Assembly (NCBI GenBank): GCA_002420305.1
Contig: DIHT01000130.1
Span: 241 to 43,393 of the forward strand
DNA: 43,153 nucleotides
Source of the DNA: Akkermansiaceae bacterium UBA5689
GTDB lineage: Bacteria > Verrucomicrobiota > Verrucomicrobiia > Verrucomicrobiales > Akkermansiaceae
Direction: 5' to 3'
The translations under genes were made by a program, and so were the position numbers. The notes under the pieces were generated by a model. It did no database searches and was not told where the DNA came from. It saw only the letters and a list, made by a program, of their open reading frames with translations. Shown piece by piece: positions 8,155 through 17,300 of the stretch; position 1 is the first letter of the stretch; the number at the start of each line of letters is the position of its first letter.

Positions 8155-11100
8155 ATGTCCCTCCCCCCCTCACTACCCCGGGCAGTTCTCACTCTAGTCT
8201 TCCTCCAAACTGCCGCCCTCATGGCCGCGCCCCCCCGGATCACTGAGTTCATGGCCAGCAACGATGGGATCATCGCCGACGAGGACGGAGATTATCCTGA
8301 CTGGATTGAAATCCACAATCCCGACCCGACCGCGATCGACCTCGCAGGTCATTCCCTCACCGATGACCCCTCCGAACCACGACAATGGATTTTCCCTGCT
8401 GGCTCGGTCGTCAGAGGAGGCGGATACCTTGTGGTGTTTGCCTCTGGGAAGAATCGCACCCCCTCCGGAGCTGAACTACATACAAACTTCGAACTGAATG
8501 CAGGTGGCGATTACCTTTCCCTTCTTGCTCCTGATGGATCCAGCATTCTCACCGAGTTCGGCTCAGAGGTCGTTCCTTTTCCTCGACAACGACCTGACAT
8601 TTCTTACGGCACTGGGGAAGCCTCGCTCAAAATCAACCTCCTCGGAGAGACTCCGGAAGCCCGTTACCTCGTTCCTGCGGGCGAGAATGATCTCGGCTCC
8701 CAGTGGCCCAATCTTCTTTTCGACGATGCCACGTGGAACAGCGGAAGCCTTGCCCTCGGATTTGACCTCGATGGAAACGACGGAAGCGCTATTGCACCAC
8801 GAAACCATTGGCCTCTCGATGATGGCTTCGGAAGCATCGCCCGCGACACCAGCGGGAATTTTCCGGGCTCTCTGATCGGCATACAGGGTGGATCATCACC
8901 GTGGGATCTCGACGCTCCTCCCATTGCTGGCGGACCAGAGTCGTCCCTGAGATTCGACGGCACCGCAACCTTTCTCCAAACCACCCTCCCCGGCATCGGA
9001 GGCTCCTCATCCCGCTCCATCGTGTTCTGGATCCGATCGGATGACACCTCGAATCATGGAATCATTTCGTGGGGGAATCGGGACACTCCGTCGGGAAAGT
9101 TTCATCTTCGCCTCAACAGCAATCCGGATAGCGGAACTCTGGGGGCGATCCGATGCGACCTTGGGGGAGGAAGCGCCGTAGGCTCCACGAGTATCGCCGA
9201 TAACCAATGGCATCACGTGGCCGTTGTGTTCGAAGAAGACACCACACCTACGCTTTCGGATCTCCGATTCTATATCGACGGCATAGAAGACCTCGCCACT
9301 GGTCCGGCGAATGTTCCTGTCGATACTGATATTTCCAGTATTGATTCTCTAGAGGTCGCTATCGGCCGACGCGTCGAGAGGACTCCCCTCTATTTCTCTG
9401 GAAACCTCGCAGATGTCGCCCTTTACGAGGTTGCCTTGACTTCTGACGCTGTCACAAGACTGGCGCAAGGCACCTTCCGCCCCTCCAGCTCTATTGGATT
9501 CGGCAGCTACATAACCACCAATGTCGAGAGTGAGATGCTCAACCAAGGCTCATCACTCTTCGTCCGCACACGCTTTGACCTCCCCCCCGATTACTCGCTG
9601 GAGGGGCTACGCCTCTTTCTGCGCTACGATGATGGTATTCGTGCCTTCATCAACGGCGAGGAAGTCGCGAGCACCAACATTCCGGAGGGACGCTTATGGA
9701 ACGCCAGGGCGCAAACAGAGCGGACTAACGTGGAGGCCGTGAGCACAGTTGTATTCAATGCCTCGCAGGTCCTGCCTGTCCTGCGCCCAACCAACAACAT
9801 TCTTGCCCTGCACGGAGCAAACCTCAACGCCGGTGATCGTGACTTCCTCATCAACGCCCGACTTGAAGGAATCGATCTTGGACAACGCTCTGCCGGCTAC
9901 TTCCTGACTCCTACTCCAGGGGCGGAAAACACCGGGGAACCTGACACTGGGGCTTTTGTAGCCGATACAAAATTCGCGCCTAATCGTGGATTCTATGAGA
10001 AACCCTTCAATCTTACAATTAGCAGCAAAACCGAGGGCGCTTCTATCTATTACACCTTAGATGGGAGCGAGCCGTCCTCGAGCAACGGCATACTCTACAA
10101 CGGCCCTCTTGCAATCGATGGCACCGCCACCGTCAGGGCTGTGGCGCTGAAACTCGGACTCGTTTCCACAAATATTGACACACATACCTACATCTTTCCA
10201 GCCAGCGTGCTCACTCAAAGCACAACGCCGCAGGGCTTTCCCACGGCCTGGGGAGAGCGCGCAACCGATTACGAAATGGACCCGGACCTGATAGGCACAG
10301 CCTACTCCCGGGAGGAGATCATCGATTCGCTGCGTTCTCTTCCCTCTATCTCGGTTGTCATGAACGTCGACGATCTCTTTGATGGGGAGAGCGGATTTTA
10401 CGCCAATTCGGACCAACGCGGTGACGAATGGGAAAAGCGGTGCTCTTACGAGTTCTTCGATTTTCCGAATGGCGCGCAAACTCAATTGAACGGGGGAATC
10501 CGGGCGGTGGGCCGTGCGAGTCGCTCCGCCAATCGCGGCAAACACAATCTCCGGGCAGTCTTCCGCTCAGAGTATGGCCCCACCAAGCTGCAGTTTCCCC
10601 TTTTTGCTGATTCCGAGGTTATCGAGTTTAACTCCCTGATCCTTCGGGGAGGGAATGGCGACTCATGGCTGAATCCGGGTGTGGTGGAGCGGGCGCAGTA
10701 TATTCGCGATCAGTGGCACCGGGACGCGCAGCGCGCCACCGGGCAGCCCTTCCAACACCAGATGTATGCTCATCTCTACCTCAACGGGCTCTACTGGGGC
10801 ATGTATCATATTTTCGAACGTTTTGAAGACGATATGCTCGCAGAGCACTTCGGAGGCGAGGAAGAAGACTGGGACGCGATCAAGGATGCTGGGAGGGCGA
10901 GCGTTCTTGAAGTAGTCGATGGTGACCTGAGCGCCTGGAATCGCACTTTAGCGGTAACGAGGCGGGATATGAGTAACCCCAGAAACTATGCAAACGCACT
11001 GATCTTTATCGATCCCGACACCTGGATTGACTATTTTATCACCAATTTCTATTCCGGAAATACCGACTGGGATCAGTCCAACTGGAGAGCAGCCCGGCGC

Positions 11101-13137
11101 AGGGATCGGGACGCCAAATGGATGCTCTTCGCATGGGACTCCGAGCGGACGGACCTGAACGCGACTCAGGGTACAAACTCCAGCACCAACGATGCCACGG
11201 TTGAGAACACGCCGAACTTTCCATCGAGCGTGCATCAGCGATTGACCGCCAACGAAGAGTATCGCCTGCGCTTCGCTGACCGGGTCCGGCTGCACTGTTT
11301 TAATGGCGGAACCTTCACCCCGGAGGGAGCCGCTCAACTATGGGACGCCCGAGCTGATGAGATTTATGAACCGCTCATCGTGGAGGCGATACGCTGGGGG
11401 GACCGCCACCGTTTCCCTCCCGCCCGCCGGGAAACCTTCTGGCGGCAGATGTATAATACCATGCAGAGCGATTTCTTCCCCCAGCGCACCGAAACATTGA
11501 TCTCTCAACTCAGGGCTCGCGGACTCTATCCTTCGGTGGAAGCCCCGGACTTCACTCCCCACGGAGGCCTCTTCACCGATCAATCGGAGGTCACGATCAG
11601 TGCGAGCACCGGAGGCACAATCTATTACACCACTGATGGAAGTGATCCCCGGCGGCCCACCACTGCAGGATCCGAATCCCTTCTGCTCCCCGAGGGATCT
11701 TCAGCCCTGGCGTTCGTCCCTACCGATGACTCCCTCGCAATGACGTGGACGGAGCCAGAATTTGATGCCGCCGGCTGGATAGGCGGGGCAAGCGGGGTCG
11801 GATTCGAGCTGGATACAGGCTTTGAAGGCCTTTTCGGGGTCGACCTGAGTGAAATGCATTCTCTGAACTCCTCGGCTTACGCCCGGTGGGAGTTCGAAAT
11901 TCATGACCGAGCCCAGCTGGCTGCAATCACCTCACTGACACTACGCGCACGCTATGATGACGGGTTCATCGCCTACCTGAACGGAGGAGAGGCGGCCTCC
12001 GCAAATCGACCCGCCAATCCCGCTTGGAATTCCCACGCTTCTGCTGCCCACCCGGACGGATCAGCTGTCGAATTCAGTATCTTCAATCTCAGCAATTCCA
12101 TCAATCGCCTGCGACTTGGCACCAACGTGCTCGCCGTTCACTGCATGAACCAGCAATCGGACAGCAATGATCTTCTCTTCATTCCCGAACTGGTAGCAGC
12201 CACTGGAACCATTCCTGCTGGCGTCTCTCCCTCCGCCCAAGTTTACAATGGCCCCTCCCTGGCACTTGGGGAGAGCACCCGTCTGCAGGCCCGGGCATTA
12301 AGAAACGGAACATGGTCAGCACTGACTACTGCCATCTATACGATAGGAACCCCGGCAACCTCAGAACACATTGCGATCAGCGAAGTGCACTATCACCCAC
12401 TCGAAGATACTCCTACTGAGTTCCTCGAGCTGATCAATATCTCCGATGAAGTGGTGGACCTCACTGGACTCTCCTTCGCCAATGGCATTGCGTTCACCTT
12501 TCCCGAGGCCACCCTCCTCTCCCCAGGCGAACGCACGCTCGTCGTCGAGAATATCACCGCTTTCGAAATTGCCTATGGTCTCGGTTTACCCATTGCCGGA
12601 TCCTTTGCAAATGGAACGCGCCTCTCAAACGGAGGCGAGCGCATTACCTTGCTGGCCCGCGACGGCTCCATCATCTCCGACTTCCGATACCGCGATTCCC
12701 ACCCCTGGCCACAAGCCCCGGACCAGACTGGGCAAAGCCTTATTCTTGTCGCCCCCGGGGAATCCTCCCCTTCCAATCCGCTCAGTTGGCGCGCCAGTAT
12801 CCTTCCCGGGGGAAATCCAAGCTCCTCCGACTCCATCTCTTTCCTCGGTGAAGAATCACAATCACTTCTTGGTTATGCACTTACAGATAGTTCAGAACTC
12901 CAGTTCTCCGTAGTGAACGGCCTCTCTGCCCTGTCTTTCCTTACCCGTAGCGCAGCAGACGACGCCACCATCTGGGTAGAATTTTCCCCTGACCTTCGCA
13001 CTTGGACCGATGCCCCTGCCGAGGCTCTGGTTTCCCGGGACACTAGACCCGATGGAACAACCCTTTTCCGCTTCACCATGCCTGATCTCCAGCAAGACTT
13101 GGTGAGATTTGCCCGCCTGCGTGTCGAACTCCGCTGA
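8155..13137 (+). CDS. Secreted CotH-kinase family protein with lamin-tail, LamG and chitobiase-like domains (CotH1)
   Basis: The 1660-aa product has a signal peptide (residues about 1-24, VFLQTAALMAA). In order I see a lamin-tail domain (28-140, RITEFMASNDG, DWIEIHNP); a galactose-binding-like domain (about 170-560) split by a LamG-like domain (about 220-440); a chitobiase C-terminal-like domain (605-680, IYYTLDGSEPSSSNG); a CotH domain (about 700-1125); and a second chitobiase-like domain interrupted by another galactose-binding-like domain (about 1150-1385). A second lamin-tail domain (1400-1520) and a C-terminal beta domain follow. CotH proteins are atypical Ser/Thr kinases. The expected Lys (K796, GKHNLR), catalytic Asp and Asn (D971, N976, in GNTDWDQSNW) and metal Asp (D995, AWDSE) are all kept, so activity is plausible. 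Its paralogue lies at 20790-25049. The giant surface protein at 14303 is the nearest candidate partner. Confidence 0.85.
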   Translation: MSLPPSLPRAVLTLVFLQTAALMAAPPRITEFMASNDGIIADEDGDYPDWIEIHNPDPTAIDLAGHSLTDDPSEPRQWIFPAGSVVRGGGYLVVFASGKNRTPSGAELHTNFELNAGGDYLSLLAPDGSSILTEFGSEVVPFPRQRPDISYGTGEASLKINLLGETPEARYLVPAGENDLGSQWPNLLFDDATWNSGSLALGFDLDGNDGSAIAPRNHWPLDDGFGSIARDTSGNFPGSLIGIQGGSSPWDLDAPPIAGGPESSLRFDGTATFLQTTLPGIGGSSSRSIVFWIRSDDTSNHGIISWGNRDTPSGKFHLRLNSNPDSGTLGAIRCDLGGGSAVGSTSIADNQWHHVAVVFEEDTTPTLSDLRFYIDGIEDLATGPANVPVDTDISSIDSLEVAIGRRVERTPLYFSGNLADVALYEVALTSDAVTRLAQGTFRPSSSIGFGSYITTNVESEMLNQGSSLFVRTRFDLPPDYSLEGLRLFLRYDDGIRAFINGEEVASTNIPEGRLWNARAQTERTNVEAVSTVVFNASQVLPVLRPTNNILALHGANLNAGDRDFLINARLEGIDLGQRSAGYFLTPTPGAENTGEPDTGAFVADTKFAPNRGFYEKPFNLTISSKTEGASIYYTLDGSEPSSSNGILYNGPLAIDGTATVRAVALKLGLVSTNIDTHTYIFPASVLTQSTTPQGFPTAWGERATDYEMDPDLIGTAYSREEIIDSLRSLPSISVVMNVDDLFDGESGFYANSDQRGDEWEKRCSYEFFDFPNGAQTQLNGGIRAVGRASRSANRGKHNLRAVFRSEYGPTKLQFPLFADSEVIEFNSLILRGGNGDSWLNPGVVERAQYIRDQWHRDAQRATGQPFQHQMYAHLYLNGLYWGMYHIFERFEDDMLAEHFGGEEEDWDAIKDAGRASVLEVVDGDLSAWNRTLAVTRRDMSNPRNYANALIFIDPDTWIDYFITNFYSGNTDWDQSNWRAARRRDRDAKWMLFAWDSERTDLNATQGTNSSTNDATVENTPNFPSSVHQRLTANEEYRLRFADRVRLHCFNGGTFTPEGAAQLWDARADEIYEPLIVEAIRWGDRHRFPPARRETFWRQMYNTMQSDFFPQRTETLISQLRARGLYPSVEAPDFTPHGGLFTDQSEVTISASTGGTIYYTTDGSDPRRPTTAGSESLLLPEGSSALAFVPTDDSLAMTWTEPEFDAAGWIGGASGVGFELDTGFEGLFGVDLSEMHSLNSSAYARWEFEIHDRAQLAAITSLTLRARYDDGFIAYLNGGEAASANRPANPAWNSHASAAHPDGSAVEFSIFNLSNSINRLRLGTNVLAVHCMNQQSDSNDLLFIPELVAATGTIPAGVSPSAQVYNGPSLALGESTRLQARALRNGTWSALTTAIYTIGTPATSEHIAISEVHYHPLEDTPTEFLELINISDEVVDLTGLSFANGIAFTFPEATLLSPGERTLVVENITAFEIAYGLGLPIAGSFANGTRLSNGGERITLLARDGSIISDFRYRDSHPWPQAPDQTGQSLILVAPGESSPSNPLSWRASILPGGNPSSSDSISFLGEESQSLLGYALTDSSELQFSVVNGLSALSFLTRSAADDATIWVEFSPDLRTWTDAPAEALVSRDTRPDGTTLFRFTMPDLQQDLVRFARLRVELR

Positions 13138-13204
13138 GCACGGAATATATTCTTGGACCCGCCTCGCCGTGAGACCACCATATTTCTCCTCCCTCTCCAA
13201 TACC

Positions 13205-13930
13205 GTGAATAGACACTTCCTGAAACTCAAAGCCGCTCCCTTCTTTCTCTCTCTCCTGTTCACCGCCATGCCGGAAGCTCACGCAGGGGAATCGAGCCCA
13301 AATACCCTGACCAAGCAAGAACGAGCCGATGGCTGGCGTCTTCTTTTCGATGGAAAATCCGCGGGCTCTTGGCGCCAATTTGGAAAAGACGTCGCTCCCG
13401 CCAGCGGATGGGAGGTCACACAAGGGTGGTTGATTAAAAGAGCCGGGGCCAAGCCGGGCAACATCGTCTCCCGGGAAGAATTCTCCGACTTTGAGTTTTC
13501 GTGGGAATGGCGAATGGAATCGGGGGGAAACAACGGAATCAAATACTTTGTCGATGAAACCCGGGGCAACCTTGGCCATGAATATCAGATGCTGGCCAAG
13601 TTAGAGCAGAAGCCCAGCAAGGGCTCTACCGGAGGATTCTACGCCGTCCTCACGCCAGCTGATCCTCCGCCGGTGCGGTTCTCCCCGAAGACCAACTCCT
13701 CCCGAATCCGGGTAGAGGCCAATAAGGTCACCCATTGGCTGAATGGCCAGAAAGTGTTAGAGTATATCTGCGGCAGCGAAGATGTCCTCTCCAACGTGGC
13801 TTCCAGTAAGTTCAAGAAGGTGGCGAAGTTTGGAGAGAAATTGACTGCCCGCCTCATGCTCACCGATCACGGCAGTGAATGTGGCTTCCGTAATCTCAAG
13901 ATTCGCGAGCTCACGGCCGGCTCAAAATAG
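13205..13930 (+). CDS. Secreted DUF1080 (3-keto-disaccharide hydrolase-like) protein
   Basis: The 241-aa product belongs to the DUF1080 family, a concanavalin-like beta-sandwich that is greatly expanded in verrucomicrobia and planctomycetes. Some members cleave 3-keto-glycosides. Family signs are DGWRLLFDGKSAGSWRQFG near the N-terminus, the central SGGNNGIKYFVDE and GHEYQML, and the closing VTHWLNGQKVLEY. I start at GTG 13205 because this places a signal peptide (LKAAPFFLSLLFTAMPEAHA) at the N-terminus. The frame is open back to ATG 13109, but that start would overlap the CotH1 gene and bury the signal peptide. It follows CotH1 by 67 bases and may be cotranscribed with it. The true substrate cannot be read from the sequence. 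Confidence 0.85.
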   Translation: MNRHFLKLKAAPFFLSLLFTAMPEAHAGESSPNTLTKQERADGWRLLFDGKSAGSWRQFGKDVAPASGWEVTQGWLIKRAGAKPGNIVSREEFSDFEFSWEWRMESGGNNGIKYFVDETRGNLGHEYQMLAKLEQKPSKGSTGGFYAVLTPADPPPVRFSPKTNSSRIRVEANKVTHWLNGQKVLEYICGSEDVLSNVASSKFKKVAKFGEKLTARLMLTDHGSECGFRNLKIRELTAGSK

Positions 13931-14302
13931 CCCTGAAGACCCTGAACGGCACCCGCGGGGCCACCAGCGCCCCTTGACAGGGACTTCCATGGGCCTCCTC
14001 GCTAACCGCACCCTACAGCACCCGGTCTCGAGCATCCTTATCCCCAGCGACTTCCAACCTCGATAATTACCAAGAAATTAGGCGTTTTTGGCGAAATTGG
14101 TCCAAGACAAAGGCCTCGTCTTTGAAACCCCTCCGCCCCGTTGCATTCCGGCTGCCAAAGGAGTCACGAAAACCCCTCCTATGGCCTCGAGAACCCTTGA
14201 CCCTTGGGATGAAATAGCGAGACTTGTCCCCTGACACTTGGAAGGTGCTGGCTTCATGGGATATCCGTGAATCCAGCCCGATACACCGACTCCCTCCCAC
14301 AA
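13931..14302. other. Intergenic region upstream of the first giant surface gene
   Basis: These 372 bases lie between two plus-strand genes and probably carry the promoter of the giant gene. TTGACA at 13974 and TTGACC at 14197 resemble -35 boxes, but neither has a good -10 box at the right distance. I see no gene, strong terminator hairpin or repeat here. Confidence 0.4.
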
Positions 14303-17300
14303 ATGAACACCTTGTATTCTTGGGTCATCGCGACCCACGTAGCCGCCCTACTTTTTATCGCAAGCCCACCTGTTGACGCGCAGTTAGCAGCCTCCGGCAC
14401 CCCGGGTGATCGCGCTGTCTACACCATCGGCGGTGGCGCCAGTATTGAGCCCGGACTGGGGAATTCAGTCGCGCATAATTTTGCCACCACCGCAGTCGAC
14501 GATACTGCCGACAGTTTCGATCTCCAAGCAGGTGGCGCCGTCAACCTCACGGCTGGTCACCATCTGGTCATCTACGGTACCCGCTACCTCAACACTAATC
14601 CCGGAATTGCAACCCGTGCCGGCCTCGACAATACCATCCTGATCAATGGTTCGCCCATTTCCTACGGTGCGGCCTCGAGCTACTCCCGGGATGGCAACAA
14701 CAACAACAATTTCGTCCGTGGCGGCTCGATCGTAGAGGTCGCCCAAGGTGACTCTGTAGGATTTGAATCGAAGCGCACTGATAACAACGCTCAACTAAGG
14801 ATCGCTCAACAGGATGCTGACCTTCAACTTGTCAAACTCGACGACACCCTTAGTTACCTGCGCCTGAGCGCCAGTGCCAATGCTGCGAACCTGATCAGTA
14901 ATACCTCAGCGGGCCCCTCCGCGGTCAGTTATGACGTACAGGACGAAATCGATGCTGGATTCACGCACGCCAGCGGCACCAGCGATATCACCCTCGACGA
15001 GGCGGGACGCTATCTCGTCTTCGCTAACACCGGCTTTCGGATCAGCGGCGGCAACCGCCACCGCCAGGCGATCACCCAGCGACTCGCCATCAATGGAACT
15101 CCCGTAGAGGACTCCTCCACGGTGGTCTACATTCGCTATTCTGGCTCAGGGGACGGTCTTGGCGGTCTTATGGTAACCGGGGCGAGCTCCGTTGGCACCA
15201 TCATCCAAACCACTGCAGACAACAGCGTTCTGAATGTTGAAGTTCTTCGGGACAACAACCCAGCCACCACCAATACCGCGGTCGCACTTGAGGCTGCCCT
15301 GACCGGCCTGACCATTCTCAAGCTTCCTAACTACGGAGAGGTGATTCGCCTTTCTGGCCCCTCGCAGGAAATTAATGCTGCGCAAGGCAACCCCGAAACT
15401 CCTCTGAACCTCTCAGATGTCTCTCCAGTTTCAAACGCCTCCTTCAGCTACGACGCCGGATCCAGCGTTTCTCAGGTGACCGTGAATAAGGACGGGGACT
15501 ACCTCTTCCTCGCCTCCCACTTCCTCGACGATTACGATACCCCTCCAGGCGAAGCCCGGACCATTACGCGACAGGGATTCCAGACCATCCCGAACGGAGG
15601 GACCGCTGGCAAAATTTCGTATGGTAATGGAGGAGCCTACCAGCGCGACCGCACGGCCGGCAACGGCGGCGACCGCGCCCGGGATTCCGGAGACTGGGCA
15701 GGCGCAGTCCTTCCCCTCAGCGCGGGTGACGCAGTAGAAACCACCACCGCCCGCTTCGGACTGAACAATTCCCTGATTGCGAATTCGATCGGCCTGCAGG
15801 CCCTCAATATCGGTAGTATTTCCTCCGCCCCGACCGCTCCCGTCGTGGAAGTGAACCTACCCCTCAATGCGGTAGTCAACTCCACAGGCACCCTCATCAC
15901 CGAAGCCAGCCTTCGGACCATCCACATCAGCGATGGAGCTTCCGCCCTCTCCTACACTGTCGACACTGCGCCTGCGGGCGGAACACTCGCTCTGGGCGGA
16001 GCTGCCCTTGCCGCTGGTGACACCTTCACTCAGGCCGATATCAACGGAGAGCTGCTCTCCTTTGATGCGGGAGCCAACCCAACATCTGGGGGATTCGATT
16101 TCACAGTGCGAGACTCCAGCAGCAACGCGGTTTCAGGGTCCTTCACCATTAATGTGGGGGCTCAGACAGCCCTGAGCGCAGATGCGGGCTCTACCAACGA
16201 AGACACCTCAGCCTCCAATGCAGGAGCCTCTCTTCTGGATAATGACACCGGAAGCTCCCTTGCCGTCACCAACTTCGACGCCTCCAGCGCCAATGGCGCG
16301 GTGGTAACAGTCACTGCGGGTGGGGAATATACCTACGACCCTTCCGGGTCCAATGCCCTCCAGGGCCTCGATGATGGTGAGCAGATCGCTGACACCTTCA
16401 CCTACACGGTCACAGACATTTTCAACCAGCAGACAACCGCCACCGTCACTATCACCGTCACTGGACTGAATGACGCCCCGGTCACAAGCAACGAGACCAC
16501 ATCCAGCGGGGAAACTCTCGCTACCAGCGGAAACCTGCTGAGCAATGACTCTGATGCAGACTCTGGCGATGCCCTCTCGGTCAGCTCTGTGGCTGGAGGA
16601 GCTCTCGGGACTCTTGTGACTCCCGAAGGCGCAACCCTCACCGTTAATGCGGATGGATCATTCACTTACGATCCCTCCACTTCTGCTTCCTTGAGCGCTC
16701 TCGCAGTCGGGGCCAGCACCTCCGAGACCATCGCATATGAGGTCACTGATGGAACGGCGACCTCTTCGGCATCTATTACCTTCACGACCTCCGGTGAAAC
16801 TGGAGCCAGCCCTGATTTTGCAACCGTTGATGCGACCGGATCCAGTAGCGTGGTCATCGCAGCGCTCGCCAACGACAGCGTCGGCGGCGCCCTCGGAACC
16901 TCTACCGCAGGAGCACCCTTTGACCTCAATGCAAGTGATCCCGCGGCCGCAAACACCGATGGCAGCTGGAACAACAGCAACACTGCTTCGGGCAACTCCG
17001 TCACCATGGAGAATGCAGGATCGGGATCGATTCTACTCACCCCCCTGGACAACTCACCTCCCGGAATCACCCACGCCTATGACCTCTCGGGGACCGGAAG
17101 CGGCGGCCTCCTTGGAGATACCGACCAGACCACTGCCGCCAACCACCTTTACGGCGGCAACTTTAGCACCTCTTCTTTCTCGGTGGAAGCCCTCATCAGA
17201 CCAGATGACCACGTGGGACCAGAGCCCATCTGGGGCTCCGGTGGAAACGGTACTGGCACTTCCCTGATTCTGATCGATGACCAGCTGATTCTGACCATCG

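Noticed and set aside
13974..14202. TTGACA (13974) and TTGACC (14197) as -35 boxes for Giant1
   Set aside because: No acceptable -10 box follows at 16-18 bases.
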